Assembly (NCBI GenBank): GCA_029964075.1
Contig: CM057144.1
Span: forward strand, 5,665,281 to 5,729,280
Length of the DNA stretch: 64,000 nt
DNA from: Patiria pectinifera
Taxonomy: Eukaryota; Echinodermata; Asteroidea; Valvatida; Asterinidae
Direction of reading: 5' to 3'
Shown here in pieces: positions 1-12,900 of the stretch. Made by a program: the position numbers and the translations under genes. Each line of letters opens with the position of its first letter. The first letter of the stretch is position 1. The notes under the pieces were generated by a model. That model did no database searches. It was not told the origin of the DNA and saw only the letters and a list, made by a program, of their open reading frames with translations.

Positions 1-532
1 CATCCAATGACATGCCGTCATAGCTATGATTAACACGGACTGATCCACTCTAAAAAGGTGGGGAAAATGAATTAACTAGTGTTTGGAATAGTGGCATTGT
101 GATGATGTTGATTTTTTGGAGAGAAAAAAGTATACCAGCCAAAAAAGAAAGATGAAGAAGCTTTCAAGATAAATTATTGCTTGCGATACAAACAGTGTGT
201 CCGGATAAGGGCATAATACTGCCTTAAACCTCGCAAAAACCAGTTGATCCGTGTTGTCACGCCTCAGTGACTCCCAATTGAGAAGCCTTGTTGCTGAAAA
301 CAGTATACACGGTCTCCTGTTATCCTGAATTTATAATTAAATTTGAGAATGTTTTATAATAAAGCTGTGTTTCTATTTTTGGCTAACATGGACAAGATCG
401 CAGAAAGGATAAAGAATTCAGATTTGGAAAAGAGAAACTACGATTGTTAGAAATATCAAATATTTACAAAGCTTAACGAAAATAATAGTTCGAATTTTGG
501 CTCCAATGCCAGCAAGTCCTTCACAAAACAAC

Positions 533-914
533 CTTTTGGGGAATTCAACAATAACGAAATGTGTAGAGATACCAGAGTGAGTTCCGAGCCGCCATACGTG
601 CGTCCGATGGAGACCAAGTAGTGACTGATACCAGAGTGAACATCAGCAAATCCCAGCCAGGCAAGGGCCAAGGAACCAAGGGATGTGCGGGGGTCTTCTA
701 CCCACGTCATCCAGCCAGAGTGGTAGGGTGGGGGCGATGGGGTGGTTGGTGGACTCTGGGTCGTGGTGCTGATTGAGTCAGTGGTGTTGTCAAAATTGGT
801 GGTGTTGTCAAAATCGGTAGTGTTGTCAAAATCAGCGGTAGAGTTGGTTGAGTCAGTTGTGGTAGCTAACTCGGCAGTGAAGTTGGTTGAGTCGGTAAAA
901 TTGGTGCCATTAAT
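533..914 (-). CDS. Exon 38: mucin-like Thr/Asn linker and FN3-like core; last exon seen
   Basis: Acceptor ATGCAG at 915-917, phase 0. It encodes INGTNFTDSTNFT, four DFDNTT/NFDNTT-type repeats with many N-x-T sites, STTTQSPPTTPSPPP, then WLGFADVHSGISHYLVSIG, another module core. The end at 533 (G|GTTGTT) is uncertain; the frame stays open to a stop at 456, and earlier weak GT sites exist. Confidence 0.75.
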
Positions 915-3900
915 CTGCATTGTTTCAAAAGATATAAACAATAATGAGCGTTTTGGTCCAATGGTTACAGTATTTGACTCGTGTGTCACGGTAAGTGGGT
1001 TCGAACCCTGACAGGGAACATTGTGCTTGTGTTTTTGGGCAAGACACTTTACTACAATTCCCTCTCTCCACCCAGGAGTATAAATGGGTATCTGTGAAAG
1101 TAAAGACAAGAATGTGCTGATTTCGAGCTGCTGCAGAAACTGGTCTCATGACCTGAAGAACAGAGGTAATAATTGTGAAGCGCTTTTGAGATCTTCGGTT
1201 TAAAGCGCTATACATATAAGTACTACATTTCATTATTACTACTATTACTGTATAGGCGACAGATTTTGCGAACTCCGTCCACAATAGGGCGATACACCTT
1301 ATTAAGGCGACATTTTCACCGTCGCCCTTTTATGAAAACGACCCTTAGGACAAGGAATTTTGCTGTCCAAAACTATCTACATCGATTCCTCATGGTCCAA
1401 TTAGTATAAATACTAAATTTCGTGGAAAAAACATAAGGTAAACTTGGGTTAGGTGACAGTTTAGGTTTGTGCACAAGTCTATGGGAAAGTCACCCTATTG
1501 GGGCGAAAAGAGTAATTATTATTATTATTAGTATCATTATTACTGACGACTTGAAGTTTGAACTGTGAACACACTCCAAAACTGCCCAAAAATGAATTGA
1601 GCCTTAAAGGGGTATGTAACAATATGTATGCCAAGTATCCCGGGTCTTCATATTAAAGCAATATTGGCAGTATGAGAATGGATCATGGAAGAGGTCAATG
1701 GATGACCAGAAATTATAATAATAATAACAGATTATGACGGTGCACCAATATCCACTGGAAAGCACCCATGTCACTTGCTCAAAACACAACTTTGAAACAA
1801 CATTTTTCAAGACTTAAGGTTGTTTCAGCAAGCATTCTGCCTTATACACAGTTGATAACATAGTACCAAATGAAAGTTGTTCCCAAAAATAAAGAGGGAT
1901 ACTAGGAAAGTTGTGAAATGACTCACTGTGGTTTGTAGGTTTGCGTCTGTGATATGTGGTATTACTGGTTCGGTTGGATCAATCCAGATGATATGATGAC
2001 GATCCAAGTCAGCAGCACTCTCTGTACCCACGGCAAACGTCCCAACAGATGGTGGACTACCATCAACCTGAGGTAGTCAAACAAACTAACTAACAACAAA
2101 CAAATAAGGAATAGCAAGTTTGACTAATAATAATAATTATTGATTGGACATTTGGGAGACATCCCCATAGACTTGTGCACAAAATTTCGGTATGTTAACT
2201 AATTAGATTACGAGCAACAAATAAAACCTAATTGGGACAATAAAATTGTGCCTCTAAAGGGGGGCGGTAACATTAGGTTCATGTCTCCCTAATGACCGAT
2301 GTCTCCCATCGTACAAAGAAATTACGATAACGTGTCTCATATTAGTGTTATGGAGGCTCCTTGACCATTATGGCATACCAAAGAAGTTCATCAACCTCAT
2401 CAAAAACGCATACCAGGGAATGTCTTGCAGAGTAATACACGACAGTCAGCTTACTGTGGGTTTCGAAGTGAAGACGGGAGCTCACCAAGGCTGCCTTCTT
2501 TCCCCATTTCTATTTCTAATCGTGATCGACTGGATCATGAAATGTAACACGGAAGGAAGAAGAAATAGGATACAATGGACACCCTGGGTACAGCTAGACG
2601 ACCTCGACTTTGCAGACGTCCCCGCCCTCCTTTCTCACAGACAAAGACAGATGCAGGACAAGTCCAATACCCTAAAAGAACAATCAGCACCAACTGGGAT
2701 GGAGATTCACGGCGGCAAGACCAAACTACTGACAGTGAATGCTGCTGGGAACACAAGAATCACTCTTGGTGGTAAAGCTTTGGAGGAAGTGGACTCCTTC
2801 GTCTACCTGGGCAGCATCATCGACAAGCAGGGTGGCACAGATAATGACGTCACGGCAAGAATCGGTAAGGCGCGAACAACATTCCCAATGTTGTCTAAGG
2901 TTTGGAGCTCGACGAAGTACTCTACCCACACCAAGATCTGAATCTTCTTCTCAAACATCAAGTCAGTCTTACTCTATGGCTCAAAGACACGGGGAACCAC
3001 AAAAAAGATAATGAAGAAGATCCAAACATTTGAAATTAAGTGTCTGCGAAGAAGTTTTTGCATATACTGGCAGCAACATGTCTCAAACCAGGAACTGTGG
3101 AGGAGAGCTCAACAATTCCTTGACTTGGAATCCCGCGGGAAAAGAAATAGAGGAAGACCAATTTCACCTGGCAGCAATGGCTGATGCGAGACAGATGGGA
3201 TACAGCTGGAAGGAACAGGAAAAGCTAGCAAAGAACAGACCAAGATGGAGGAGCTTTGTTGATGGCCTATATGTGCCACCAGGCATCATCAAGGCATAAA
3301 GTAAGTAAGTCTCCTATTAGTAGTACCTTTACACGCATATTATATTTATATTGCGCACTAATCCGGAAGCCCAATCAAGGCGTCTTCACACAAACAGTTG
3401 TCATGTTCCAGTCTATTAATTAAGTGAAGTAACATGTGAAGTAAGTGAGATTTCAGTTCTCTTTTGAAGATGTCCAGGCATTTTATTTAAGTGTCACGAC
3501 AGGGACTTGCCAATTGGTAGGTGCTGCCATGGTAAAGGCATGCTGACCATACCTGGAAGTTCTAGTTCTTGGTTCTGCAAACAAGTATAAGCTTGAAGAT
3601 CTGAGAACCCGACCTGTTTGCTTTAATTAAGAGAGATAAGCCCATGGAGATACTGAAGAGCACGACCATGTATGATCTTAAATACTAGAAGACATATCTT
3701 GATGCTGATCCTCTTGCATATCGGAAGCCCATGAAGCTTTCGCAAAATATCACATACTAGACTAGGCAGCTCTCTCAGACTAGACCACAAATGTACTCAC
3801 AGATAGTCAAAAAAACACTTACAGTGATTCAAAACAGCAGAGTTGTAATGACTCGAGTCAATAACTCTACTCAAGTCTGACTTGACTCACAATTTTTGGC

Positions 3901-6900
3901 GACTTGAGTCATAGCGAGCAATTGACTCGACTTGACTCGAGCCCCTCATTAAAAGACTCGACTCGACTTGAAAGCTACACTCAAGTTTCAAAACTGTGCC
4001 AAAAAAATATTTACGTTCAATTTACGGTCACAGCCAAGTTGTGGCCCTTATGGCAAATAAAATACGTCGTATCAAGGACTCCAACCTTGTGGTATTCTAA
4101 TGTAACGTAAAAACTGCAATCCCGCAACCATGCCTTAAATTTATTTCCCAATTATTGGTTTCATTTATCGGCTTAGGGCGATTTTGCAAACGCCCTTGAT
4201 GGAATTATAACTACGGCTAAACTCTGCCCTACATGCCCTAGCTGTTTAAAAAAAAAAGTAAGATGTATTTCCGAAAATCTGAAACAGTTTTAAATGTTGC
4301 AATTTGGTTTTATGCTGTCATCATAACAAAAAATTTGAGACCCAAAGCCAAACACAGATAAAATCAAAGTTTCACTTAATGTTAACTGTAACCTAGATCT
4401 TTGGTAGAAACGTCAAGCAGAAACTGTCTGTTGGGTACCATGCAGCACATTTTAAACCTTTGGATCTTCATAATAAACTGGTGCCTTGCGTTCCTTCTTC
4501 CATTTATTAGACGGTGTTCAAAAATCAGTAACTCTAATTGACTCGAGCATAACTTTGACTCGACTCGACTTGACTCGACCTTCTTTACCTGATGACTCAA
4601 CTCGACTCGAGTTACTTCCTTAAAATGACTCTGTCACAAACCTCAGTGACTCATCACAACTCTGCTAAACTGCTGCAATCATGTATACATTACTACTAAA
4701 TGAATGGTTGCTCCATTCAATCTGAAACATTTGCTACTGCGACGTCAGTAATGACAGAGTTTAATAATTTAATAGCTATTGCGGACAAGCTCAGTACCAA
4801 GATGGTTGGTCACATTGATGATCCTAACCGTAATACACAGCAGCATTGATACTGATATTGGACTCTGTAATTTGACATAGAAATAATAGTTACCTTTTAT
4901 AAATTATTAAGCATGATGTAGCTTGCGAGGTCGTCACGACCTCTTCATCCAGCGTTATGGCTAAATCCCTCCGCTTACGTGACCACCTTTGGGGCAGAAC
5001 CCAACACTCAACAGGGACGCGGGATACAACCTGCCCGCCATCTATGACGATCTGCAATCACGTGACCGCTCCAAAGGTGCACATGTGAGCGGAGGGATAT
5101 AGCCACAACGCTGAATGAAGAGGTCGTGACGACCTTGCAAGCTACGTCATGCTTAACAAAATCAGGCTCTAAAAGATAACTATTATTTCTATGTAATACA
5201 CAGCATTATGAATAACCACAAGTTGATAAACTGTCCTTGATTGAACTTACAGTTAATCAACACCACATTGGGACTGGGATTGTTTGGTTATGTATGGATG
5301 TTACTTACCAATAAAGGCTCCGTCTTGGCCTGTGTGCAGAGGCCAGCAAAGTTACAAGCCACTACGGTGATGACGTAATGACTGCCTTCATGTAATGTCA
5401 GATTGGTGAAGGTGTGGTCCAACTCACTCCCCGCAATCTGTAATCAAAAACGCAACGACTATCATATTTCGTTTACCCGTAATTTGAAAATTGCATTGTA
5501 ATTTGGCTTCTCGTATTAGGGTGTTTACCTTTATTGGAGGTATATTGACATCTCCATTATGATGTGTGTTGACGGATACAAACTGGTCCTTAATACCACT
5601 CTCAGGGTCATTGAACTTCCAGGAAAAGTGAATCACATCCTGCAAAACCTGAGACACACATAAAGAGAAAAAAAAGATGTTGAAGTTTTACTCAGATGCA
5701 AGATCAAGAAAAGCTGGCAAGTTGCAACTTCGTTGGACAGAACATATCTGTACCTGTATGTCAGATATAGGATTAAGATTATGATGAAGTAGAAAAAGAA
5801 ATGCAGAATAGCCTACTGTGATCAGAACTCCTACCTGAGTATTGTTGACAGCCATGCCCCGTGTCTTGTCAACAGCAGGTGTTTCAAGCACATCAGGTGG
5901 ACTAGAGTCCACACGGAACCCGTTTGACGTAGCCTGACTCCACATACCAAGCCGGTTATAGGCGCGCACCGTCACGTAGATGTCGGTGTCGTTTGGCATC
6001 TGGTCTGATGCTGACAGGAATATCAAAGCGTCTTCTGACAGCTCAATGCGCATAGAGGGAAGAACGTCTTCAGCTCCTGGTGCTGTGCCAGCGCGCCATT
6101 CGTAGTGAGAGAGGCCTGAGTGAGGGTCATGAAAACCCCACCAGTGAGCTCGGAGCTGGACCCTGCAGGGAATATGTTTCATTATAATGAACTTTGAAAC
6201 ACACACCTGCAATGATTCGCGGCAAAACGATGTAGCCATTTTAATTATGTTCATTACTTTTTTTACAAAATCCGACTTTGGTCAATGGTCAACCCAATAG
6301 TGGTCAGATAAATAATTTGGTGTTACGTTCAGGGATTAACTCACCTTGAGGATTGGTAGGTGATATCCCCACCCTCAGGACCGCCGTCATACACACTCCC
6401 CGCTACCGGGGGCGAGTCATCCACCATGACCCCATCAGAGGTCACTGAGGTACAAAGGTCAGCAGCATTACAAGCCGCCACCGTCACATAGTAGATCAGA
6501 CCGGGCACTAGGTTCAGGTTCTCCGCAGTGACATCTAGAAAGTGAATTGGATCAACACTGACAATTAGCACACTTTGTTTGCATGGAAAGAGGGATGTAA
6601 TGGTAATAAAATGGGGATTGTGGAATTCCATTAAAAAAAATCTACATTTACACACCAGCGCAGAACCATGCTACACTTAGTAATACTTGACAAATTCACT
6701 TTTTCATAACAATTTCAAAACAGCATGATTTTAGGTAGTATTTGAAAATCTGTTAATTTAACAGTGTTTTGTTTAAATCACATCATCTTTTCTTAACTCT
6801 ACAAAAAGATTGTTGTGTTTTCCTTTAAATCTAAAAATATTCAAACATATAAACATTATGCCCTTTTTTTAAACAATGACTCCTCTTAATTGCTTGAAAA

Positions 6901-9900
6901 ACACGCATTTCAAAAGGAGTGGTGCCAGTTTTAGTTAACAGATTTACTTACAAGTGTCCAAACCCACATGCTGCTCAGGTATGACATCGCTACACCCTGA
7001 ACATATCCCAACTCTCCAGGAATAGCCAACGATGGCGCTGTGAGGGTCATGAAACCCTTCCCAGAATGCCCTTATCACCGTACGATCCTCCTGGAAGTCT
7101 CGGTCTCTGTGATTGGCCGAGGCGTTCGCTGGGTTTCCGTCAAATACGTGCCCGACCAATGGCGGGCTTGCATCAACTGTGAATGCTCCGTAACTCTTCA
7201 TTGTGATCAGACCCACAGTATTGATGGTCTGGGTAACATAATTTCAAACTGAAGATTTAATCTTCCTGCCATCGAATCACCTATATTGTTCCTGACAGTG
7301 AAGGTTTGTTTTAGTCATAGGCTTCAAGTCTCATTTTGAGCCTCTGTCGAGTTCAAGTTCCAACCAAATGCTTGGTGAGGCGAGTCTTTGTCATGAGCAA
7401 TTATGAGTGGATCATATAGTTCAAGTCCAGTCATTACAATCCAAGACACAAGTAATAGGTAGTGAATACTGACAAGGGAATGCCTTTTACTATTCAATTG
7501 TAATAGACCATGGGCCAAAATCTGTATCTTCGCCTCGGGAACTAGTTTGTCAACTTCCAATACCTCGGGGAGCCAATATCGACTGTCCACCCTTAAACCA
7601 TGTTATATTTGAATTATATGCTCTGCATAGCCTAACAGCGTCGCCGTTTACGTATTCCCCACGACCAGCCGAGGCTGGTACGTAATGGCAGCAATGCATC
7701 GCGATCGCCCTCATGTGGTATAGTAACATTGGGGAAACAGTCCTCATTATTTCTAATTTGTGCAAACGATGTGGCGTGCACATTGTAAAATATCAATTAA
7801 CATGTTCCAAACTGCTTATAAACGAGAAATGAAGTTGTCACTAAACAATTAAGACGAGATTGCACCTTACAGGCTTTGGCCCTTGGCCTATGAAGCTAAT
7901 TACCCGACTTAAGATTTTCGATTGACTGGTGACTAAACTTAAGATGGCTTGACTTGAAACCCTTTAAGAAATAATTCTTATTTTAACTGGGTAACCAATT
8001 CAGTGGCATCCACTGGTCACCCATGGGGCCCAGTAAAGAGAAAACAATGTCAAGAAATTACAGTTCTACACGTGGAAAGTACCGCTACGCCAACCTGACT
8101 CCCCTTCTGACAGACCTTAGCACGTTTCTCATAATGACAAATAGAACTCCAGCACATATCTTTGAGTCAAAACAAGTAGCCACTGCTGCTATATGAAGGT
8201 TTTGACCTACCTTGACTGAAACAAAATATGAGTGACCTTCTTGAAGAAGCAAAGGTCGTGATGCGTCACTGACTCCATTCTCTGTACTCTCTCTAGTAAA
8301 TGGCATGATGTCTGCATGGCCTGGATGTGAACCGACCGCCCACTCGTAATACGCTACACCACTCTCCTGGTCGGAGAATACATTCTCCCACCTGGAAATA
8401 CATTTCAAGCAGTGGTGTTTGACAACAACAAAGTAGATGTTTTTCTGAATTAATTTTTTGATTCTTTCTGAAAATTTACCGTGTACTATAAACTAGCATA
8501 TCTCAAATGTGTCCTGGGGCCGATTTCATAGAAAGAAAAAAATAGGGGGAAGTTCGCTTCCGCTTTCGCTTTCGATGGCTAGGATCAATCTTAGAGTGGG
8601 GACTCGTCTTAAGTCCTAAGATGAGTCACAAGATTAGATTGCTATGATCAATCTTAGAGTGGGGACTCGTCTTAAGTCCTAAGATGAGTCGCTAGATAAT
8701 ATTGCTAGGATCAATCTTAGAGTGGGGACTTGTCTTAAGTCCTAAGATGAGTCGCTAGATAAGATTGCTAGGATCAATCTTAGAGTGGGGACTCGTCTTA
8801 AGTCCTAAGATGAGTCGCTAGATAAGACCAGTTTCGTGGAATCGGCCCCTGCTATCACAAAATGCAAGTTCAGTTGCTAGGATGTTATGTGCTCCTTCAT
8901 CTTTCCCTATGAGTGTGTACATTCGGATTGGATGTTGACCACACCTTGCTGAGATGGAAGTTGTGGATCGGATGAAGCTGCCTCCAATGTCCAACGTATT
9001 ATCAGAACTGACGACAGGCGGTGACGTATCAATTGTGATTGGGTCTGACATTGCTTGTGATGACAGACCTACAAAGTCAGTCGCTGGGTAGGAAACAAAT
9101 TAAAATTGAAATAAACTCAGTTTTTCTGTGGTTATGGAAACAACTGACACGAGATGCAATTAAGGAGAAAGGAGATAAAATTGTGGGTAATTTTCTTTTT
9201 GGTTTTTGCGTCAGATGCTTACCTCGAACGGTAGCATAGTAACTATGACCATTCTGTAATCTCATGTTGTGTATTATAACACTGGCGGTGATTCCAACAC
9301 GGGTGAAATCAATCACGTCGCCACCACCTCGCTCTGAACCTGAAATATCAACAAGTTGACAATTAGCACAATTTGAATTCACAAAATGGCTGTAAAAGTT
9401 TGATAACACTGCTTAATAGATAATTCTTAATATGCATTCATAAACACCTATTATAAGACAGTTAACCTTTCCTATTGGCCGAGAGCCATGGATTGGCGGT
9501 CTTAAATCGGCTGGCTGGTCTTAAACACTTGAAGACTATGAAGACTCCTATGAAGTCTGGTCCCTTCTACCTGTGTATTGGTTGAACGTTCACAATCTTC
9601 ACTTTGGCATGCGCAATACTACCAATGATGCAGCACGTGCCATGTGCCACGTGCCACACTGTGCAGTATGCACCACGCGCGCCAATCTCCATATAAGAAG
9701 TTGTTACCACTACTCGTGAGAGGGACATACCATCAAACAGCTAAACGGGAGTTTCGAATGGAACAAACTAGTTGAAAATTTATAACTGTTTTTACTTTTT
9801 GATCAAGAAGGGATTTATGAATGGGAATCAATATGTGCATGGCCGGTATTACACAAGTCCGTTTAAGACCGGTATGGGCCTGGTTGCCGATAAACATTAT

Positions 9901-12900
9901 CAGCGTCCATACCCCACACCGATCTTTAAACTTGTTTAAAACAGGCCAAGCACATATTTATTCCCTTAATAATCACATTCATCAACCCCACTAGTGCGAT
10001 AGATGAATGTGATTATTGCATTATCCAATGCCAAAGGATCAGTTTGTAGATTTATGAAAACCAAGCAGCTCTTACCGATGGCATATTCATAGTGCTTAAT
10101 CCCAGAGTGATGTCGTGCCATGCCATGTTCCTCAATGTCAGTAAAGGACTCCCACTGAAGAACTAACTCAGACACAGAACTCTAGATTAAAGAAAAATGA
10201 CCGGAGGAAACAAATAGGAATGTTACCTTCATGAACCAACCTCACAAATTAGTGGTTTGGAAGAGATCACTACCCCCAAAAAATGAAGAATTGGGTACAT
10301 GCCGTGAACCATTCTATAGCAGTAAGACCCAGCTGGCCAGTTATATTTTGGTTTTTGATCTCAACCAGACTTACTGATCTCTCCTCAGAGGCCTAACCGC
10401 ACATAGATTTTTCATCAATTTAATATCCGACGTTATATATATATTTTTTTGTCGAGTAATGAAAACATGTTGTGTTTTTTCCGATCATTTAAACTGATAC
10501 ACAAACAACAAAAATGCTGAATTTCGCATGCGTGAACTGCATAGAGTTAGTGTATGAATGCCTACCCATATAGAGCATGGCCTCTAGGGGTGTAACTAAT
10601 TGTCTTTAGAGATTAACCAGATAATGCTACACTGGGCTCAGTCAAAGATTAACATCCAAACTCCTGGTATAAGGGAGCTCAGGTTTTGAAGAGGGAAAAT
10701 CACCTCGTGAACCAGACATAAATTGCATGCCGTGAATCGATCGCCTTATACCAGAAAACCGGAGTATATATTTTGGTTTTTGCCAGATCCCGTACCAGGA
10801 TTTCCACCCCTCTCTAATCTCAAGCTGTAATTCCCTTAATGGTATATTGCCAGATTAATACCTAACACCAGCAGAGAACAATTAGTATCGTATGGCTGAA
10901 TGGCTTGTGGGGCATGCCTACATCTTTTAAAACACATGCAGATTTTCAAACATTTCACAGCCAACGTAATACTTGTTTTTATCAAGTAATGAAACAATCT
11001 ATTATTTATTGAATCGTTGAAAAAAAAATGCATGAACAACGGAAATCCTGAATTGTGGGAATTTGCATCCACACGTGCAGTGTTAATACAGGGTGTATGT
11101 GTGTATGCACACATACTGAAATTTGTATTCTCGTGGAGACATTTCTTTGTTGTAAAATCCACATATCTATTGAAATTCTTGTGGAGACGTATTCATCTAT
11201 AGAAATTGTCCTGTGGAGACGTATACAATATTTTGTTCCCTATTGTGTGCACGTCTCCAGAGGGGACGGTATATCAGATCAGTGTGTTCAGAGTGTGTGC
11301 ACTAATCACCTGTGGTTTTAGCTAGTTACCTGAAGGGGTTAACCAGATAATGTTACAGTGAACTGGGTAATAAAAAGTTAAATAATTAAATCTTGGTACG
11401 GAAGAGACCCTGGTTCTTAAAAGGCAAAACCACCTCATGACCACAACTAAAACAATTTACAACTGACTACCGCATCTGATAGTGAAAATCTCTCCTTTCT
11501 TGTACCCCAAAAGCTTAATAAAACGCAGACAAATGAGAAACTTACTTGGTAAGTTTGATGCTGATCCCACCCAATCCAAACAGAGCCAGGGGTTGGTGGG
11601 GTCGTATCTATGACAACGCCATCGCTACAGCTGGACACAGCAGGCAGCGGCTCATTCCAAAACTCATGCTCCAATGTCACTTCATCGGCGTGGATGCAAA
11701 TGCAATAGCGCTGGCCATAATGCAGGACCAAATCACGAACGTTGACAAATTCTTTATCTGTCGAAACCATAACCAACATTACAGTGTGTTGTATCCTAAT
11801 CCCAATAGGCTTGATTCACGAGTCAGCCACATTGAATTGAAGCGAGGTCAAATCTTCAGTTTTTGGAACTTGGGAATAGAAATGAAAGCAATGAAATAAA
11901 CTTAATTACAAATTAATACCAGTCTGCTCTGATGAACAATTTACGTATCCTAATGTTGTAATTTTCATTCTAAAAAATGAAAGTGAGGCTTAGAACACAA
12001 AAATAGTCTGGCACAATCCCATTCAATAATTTACTATGAAGTTTATGAAATACATTCTGAGAACACACTCAAAACTGGTTTCCTCGTAAACAATGTCTAT
12101 TGAGCTGGCGTAATAATGCATTGTTTTGTGGACTCGATGTGACTTCATCTGCAGGGTTAGCCTTACCAATGATGAAGTCGCTTTCCTTTCCTCATTGTTC
12201 CTTTCAAACTCTTTCATTGTCCAAAAACTTATTTTCCAAATAAAATTTTTAATAAAATCCGATTAAAACCTCAAAAGATTTTTACTTCTCCAGGGATTTC
12301 AGCAATTTTATTCTCAATCTTCCAACCTGTTTCCCCACAAGCCTTCGCCCTTGGATGATCGCAGGGATACTGCAGACCATCGTCCAAGTTGCCAAATGCA
12401 GAGGATCCGGTATCCAAAATGGCTGCCCAGGTGTAGGCCCTGTGACGTACAGTAGGCCAGACTGCTGATAATGAAGACGTAGATGAGATATAATTCTTGT
12501 CTGGTTCCCGCCACAATGCATTCTGCTCAATGATGACTTCATCTGTTTAAAACAAGATAAAAATATGAAGCGTTCGTTGTGGACACGATGCATGAACAGA
12601 AAAACAGGTATTGCAGGATTATTGTGAGAGTTATGTGGAAGGAACCCAATGTATGCAAGCATTGGTTAGCACATGGATATGGCACATGATGGATGTTATT
12701 CTGATTATGCACTAATCAGAACCATTCTTCTGAAAATTTCCTGAAACTTTCGTGTGATTCTTGGCACTTTCATTTGTTGTGCAATACTTTAAGCACAGCA
12801 TATCGTAGTACCGTGAAATCGAGACAATGAGAGAAACCCGCCGTATTTCAAAGATGAAAATTTCTGCCAAATCCTGGGCTTGATTCCTTGATTCAAATTT

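Noticed and set aside
742..1011. Plus-strand ORF opposite exon 38
   Set aside because: Shadow of the 18-bp coding repeat on the other strand.
3330..3830. Possible gene or SINE between the LINE and the ACTCGAG element
   Set aside because: Repeat-like composition but no box A/B, no TIR and no ORF that I can support.
7324..7783. Minus-strand ORFs between exons 31 and 32
   Set aside because: Exon 31 joins exon 32 directly in phase 0 with the motif intact; these ORFs show no module motif.
12023..12217. Possible extra exon between exons 26 and 27 (ATGAAGTCACATCG after CCTGCAG, resembling the exon 26 start)
   Set aside because: Exons 26 and 27 already join in phase, and the candidate has no matching donor. 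Perhaps a chance or old partial copy.
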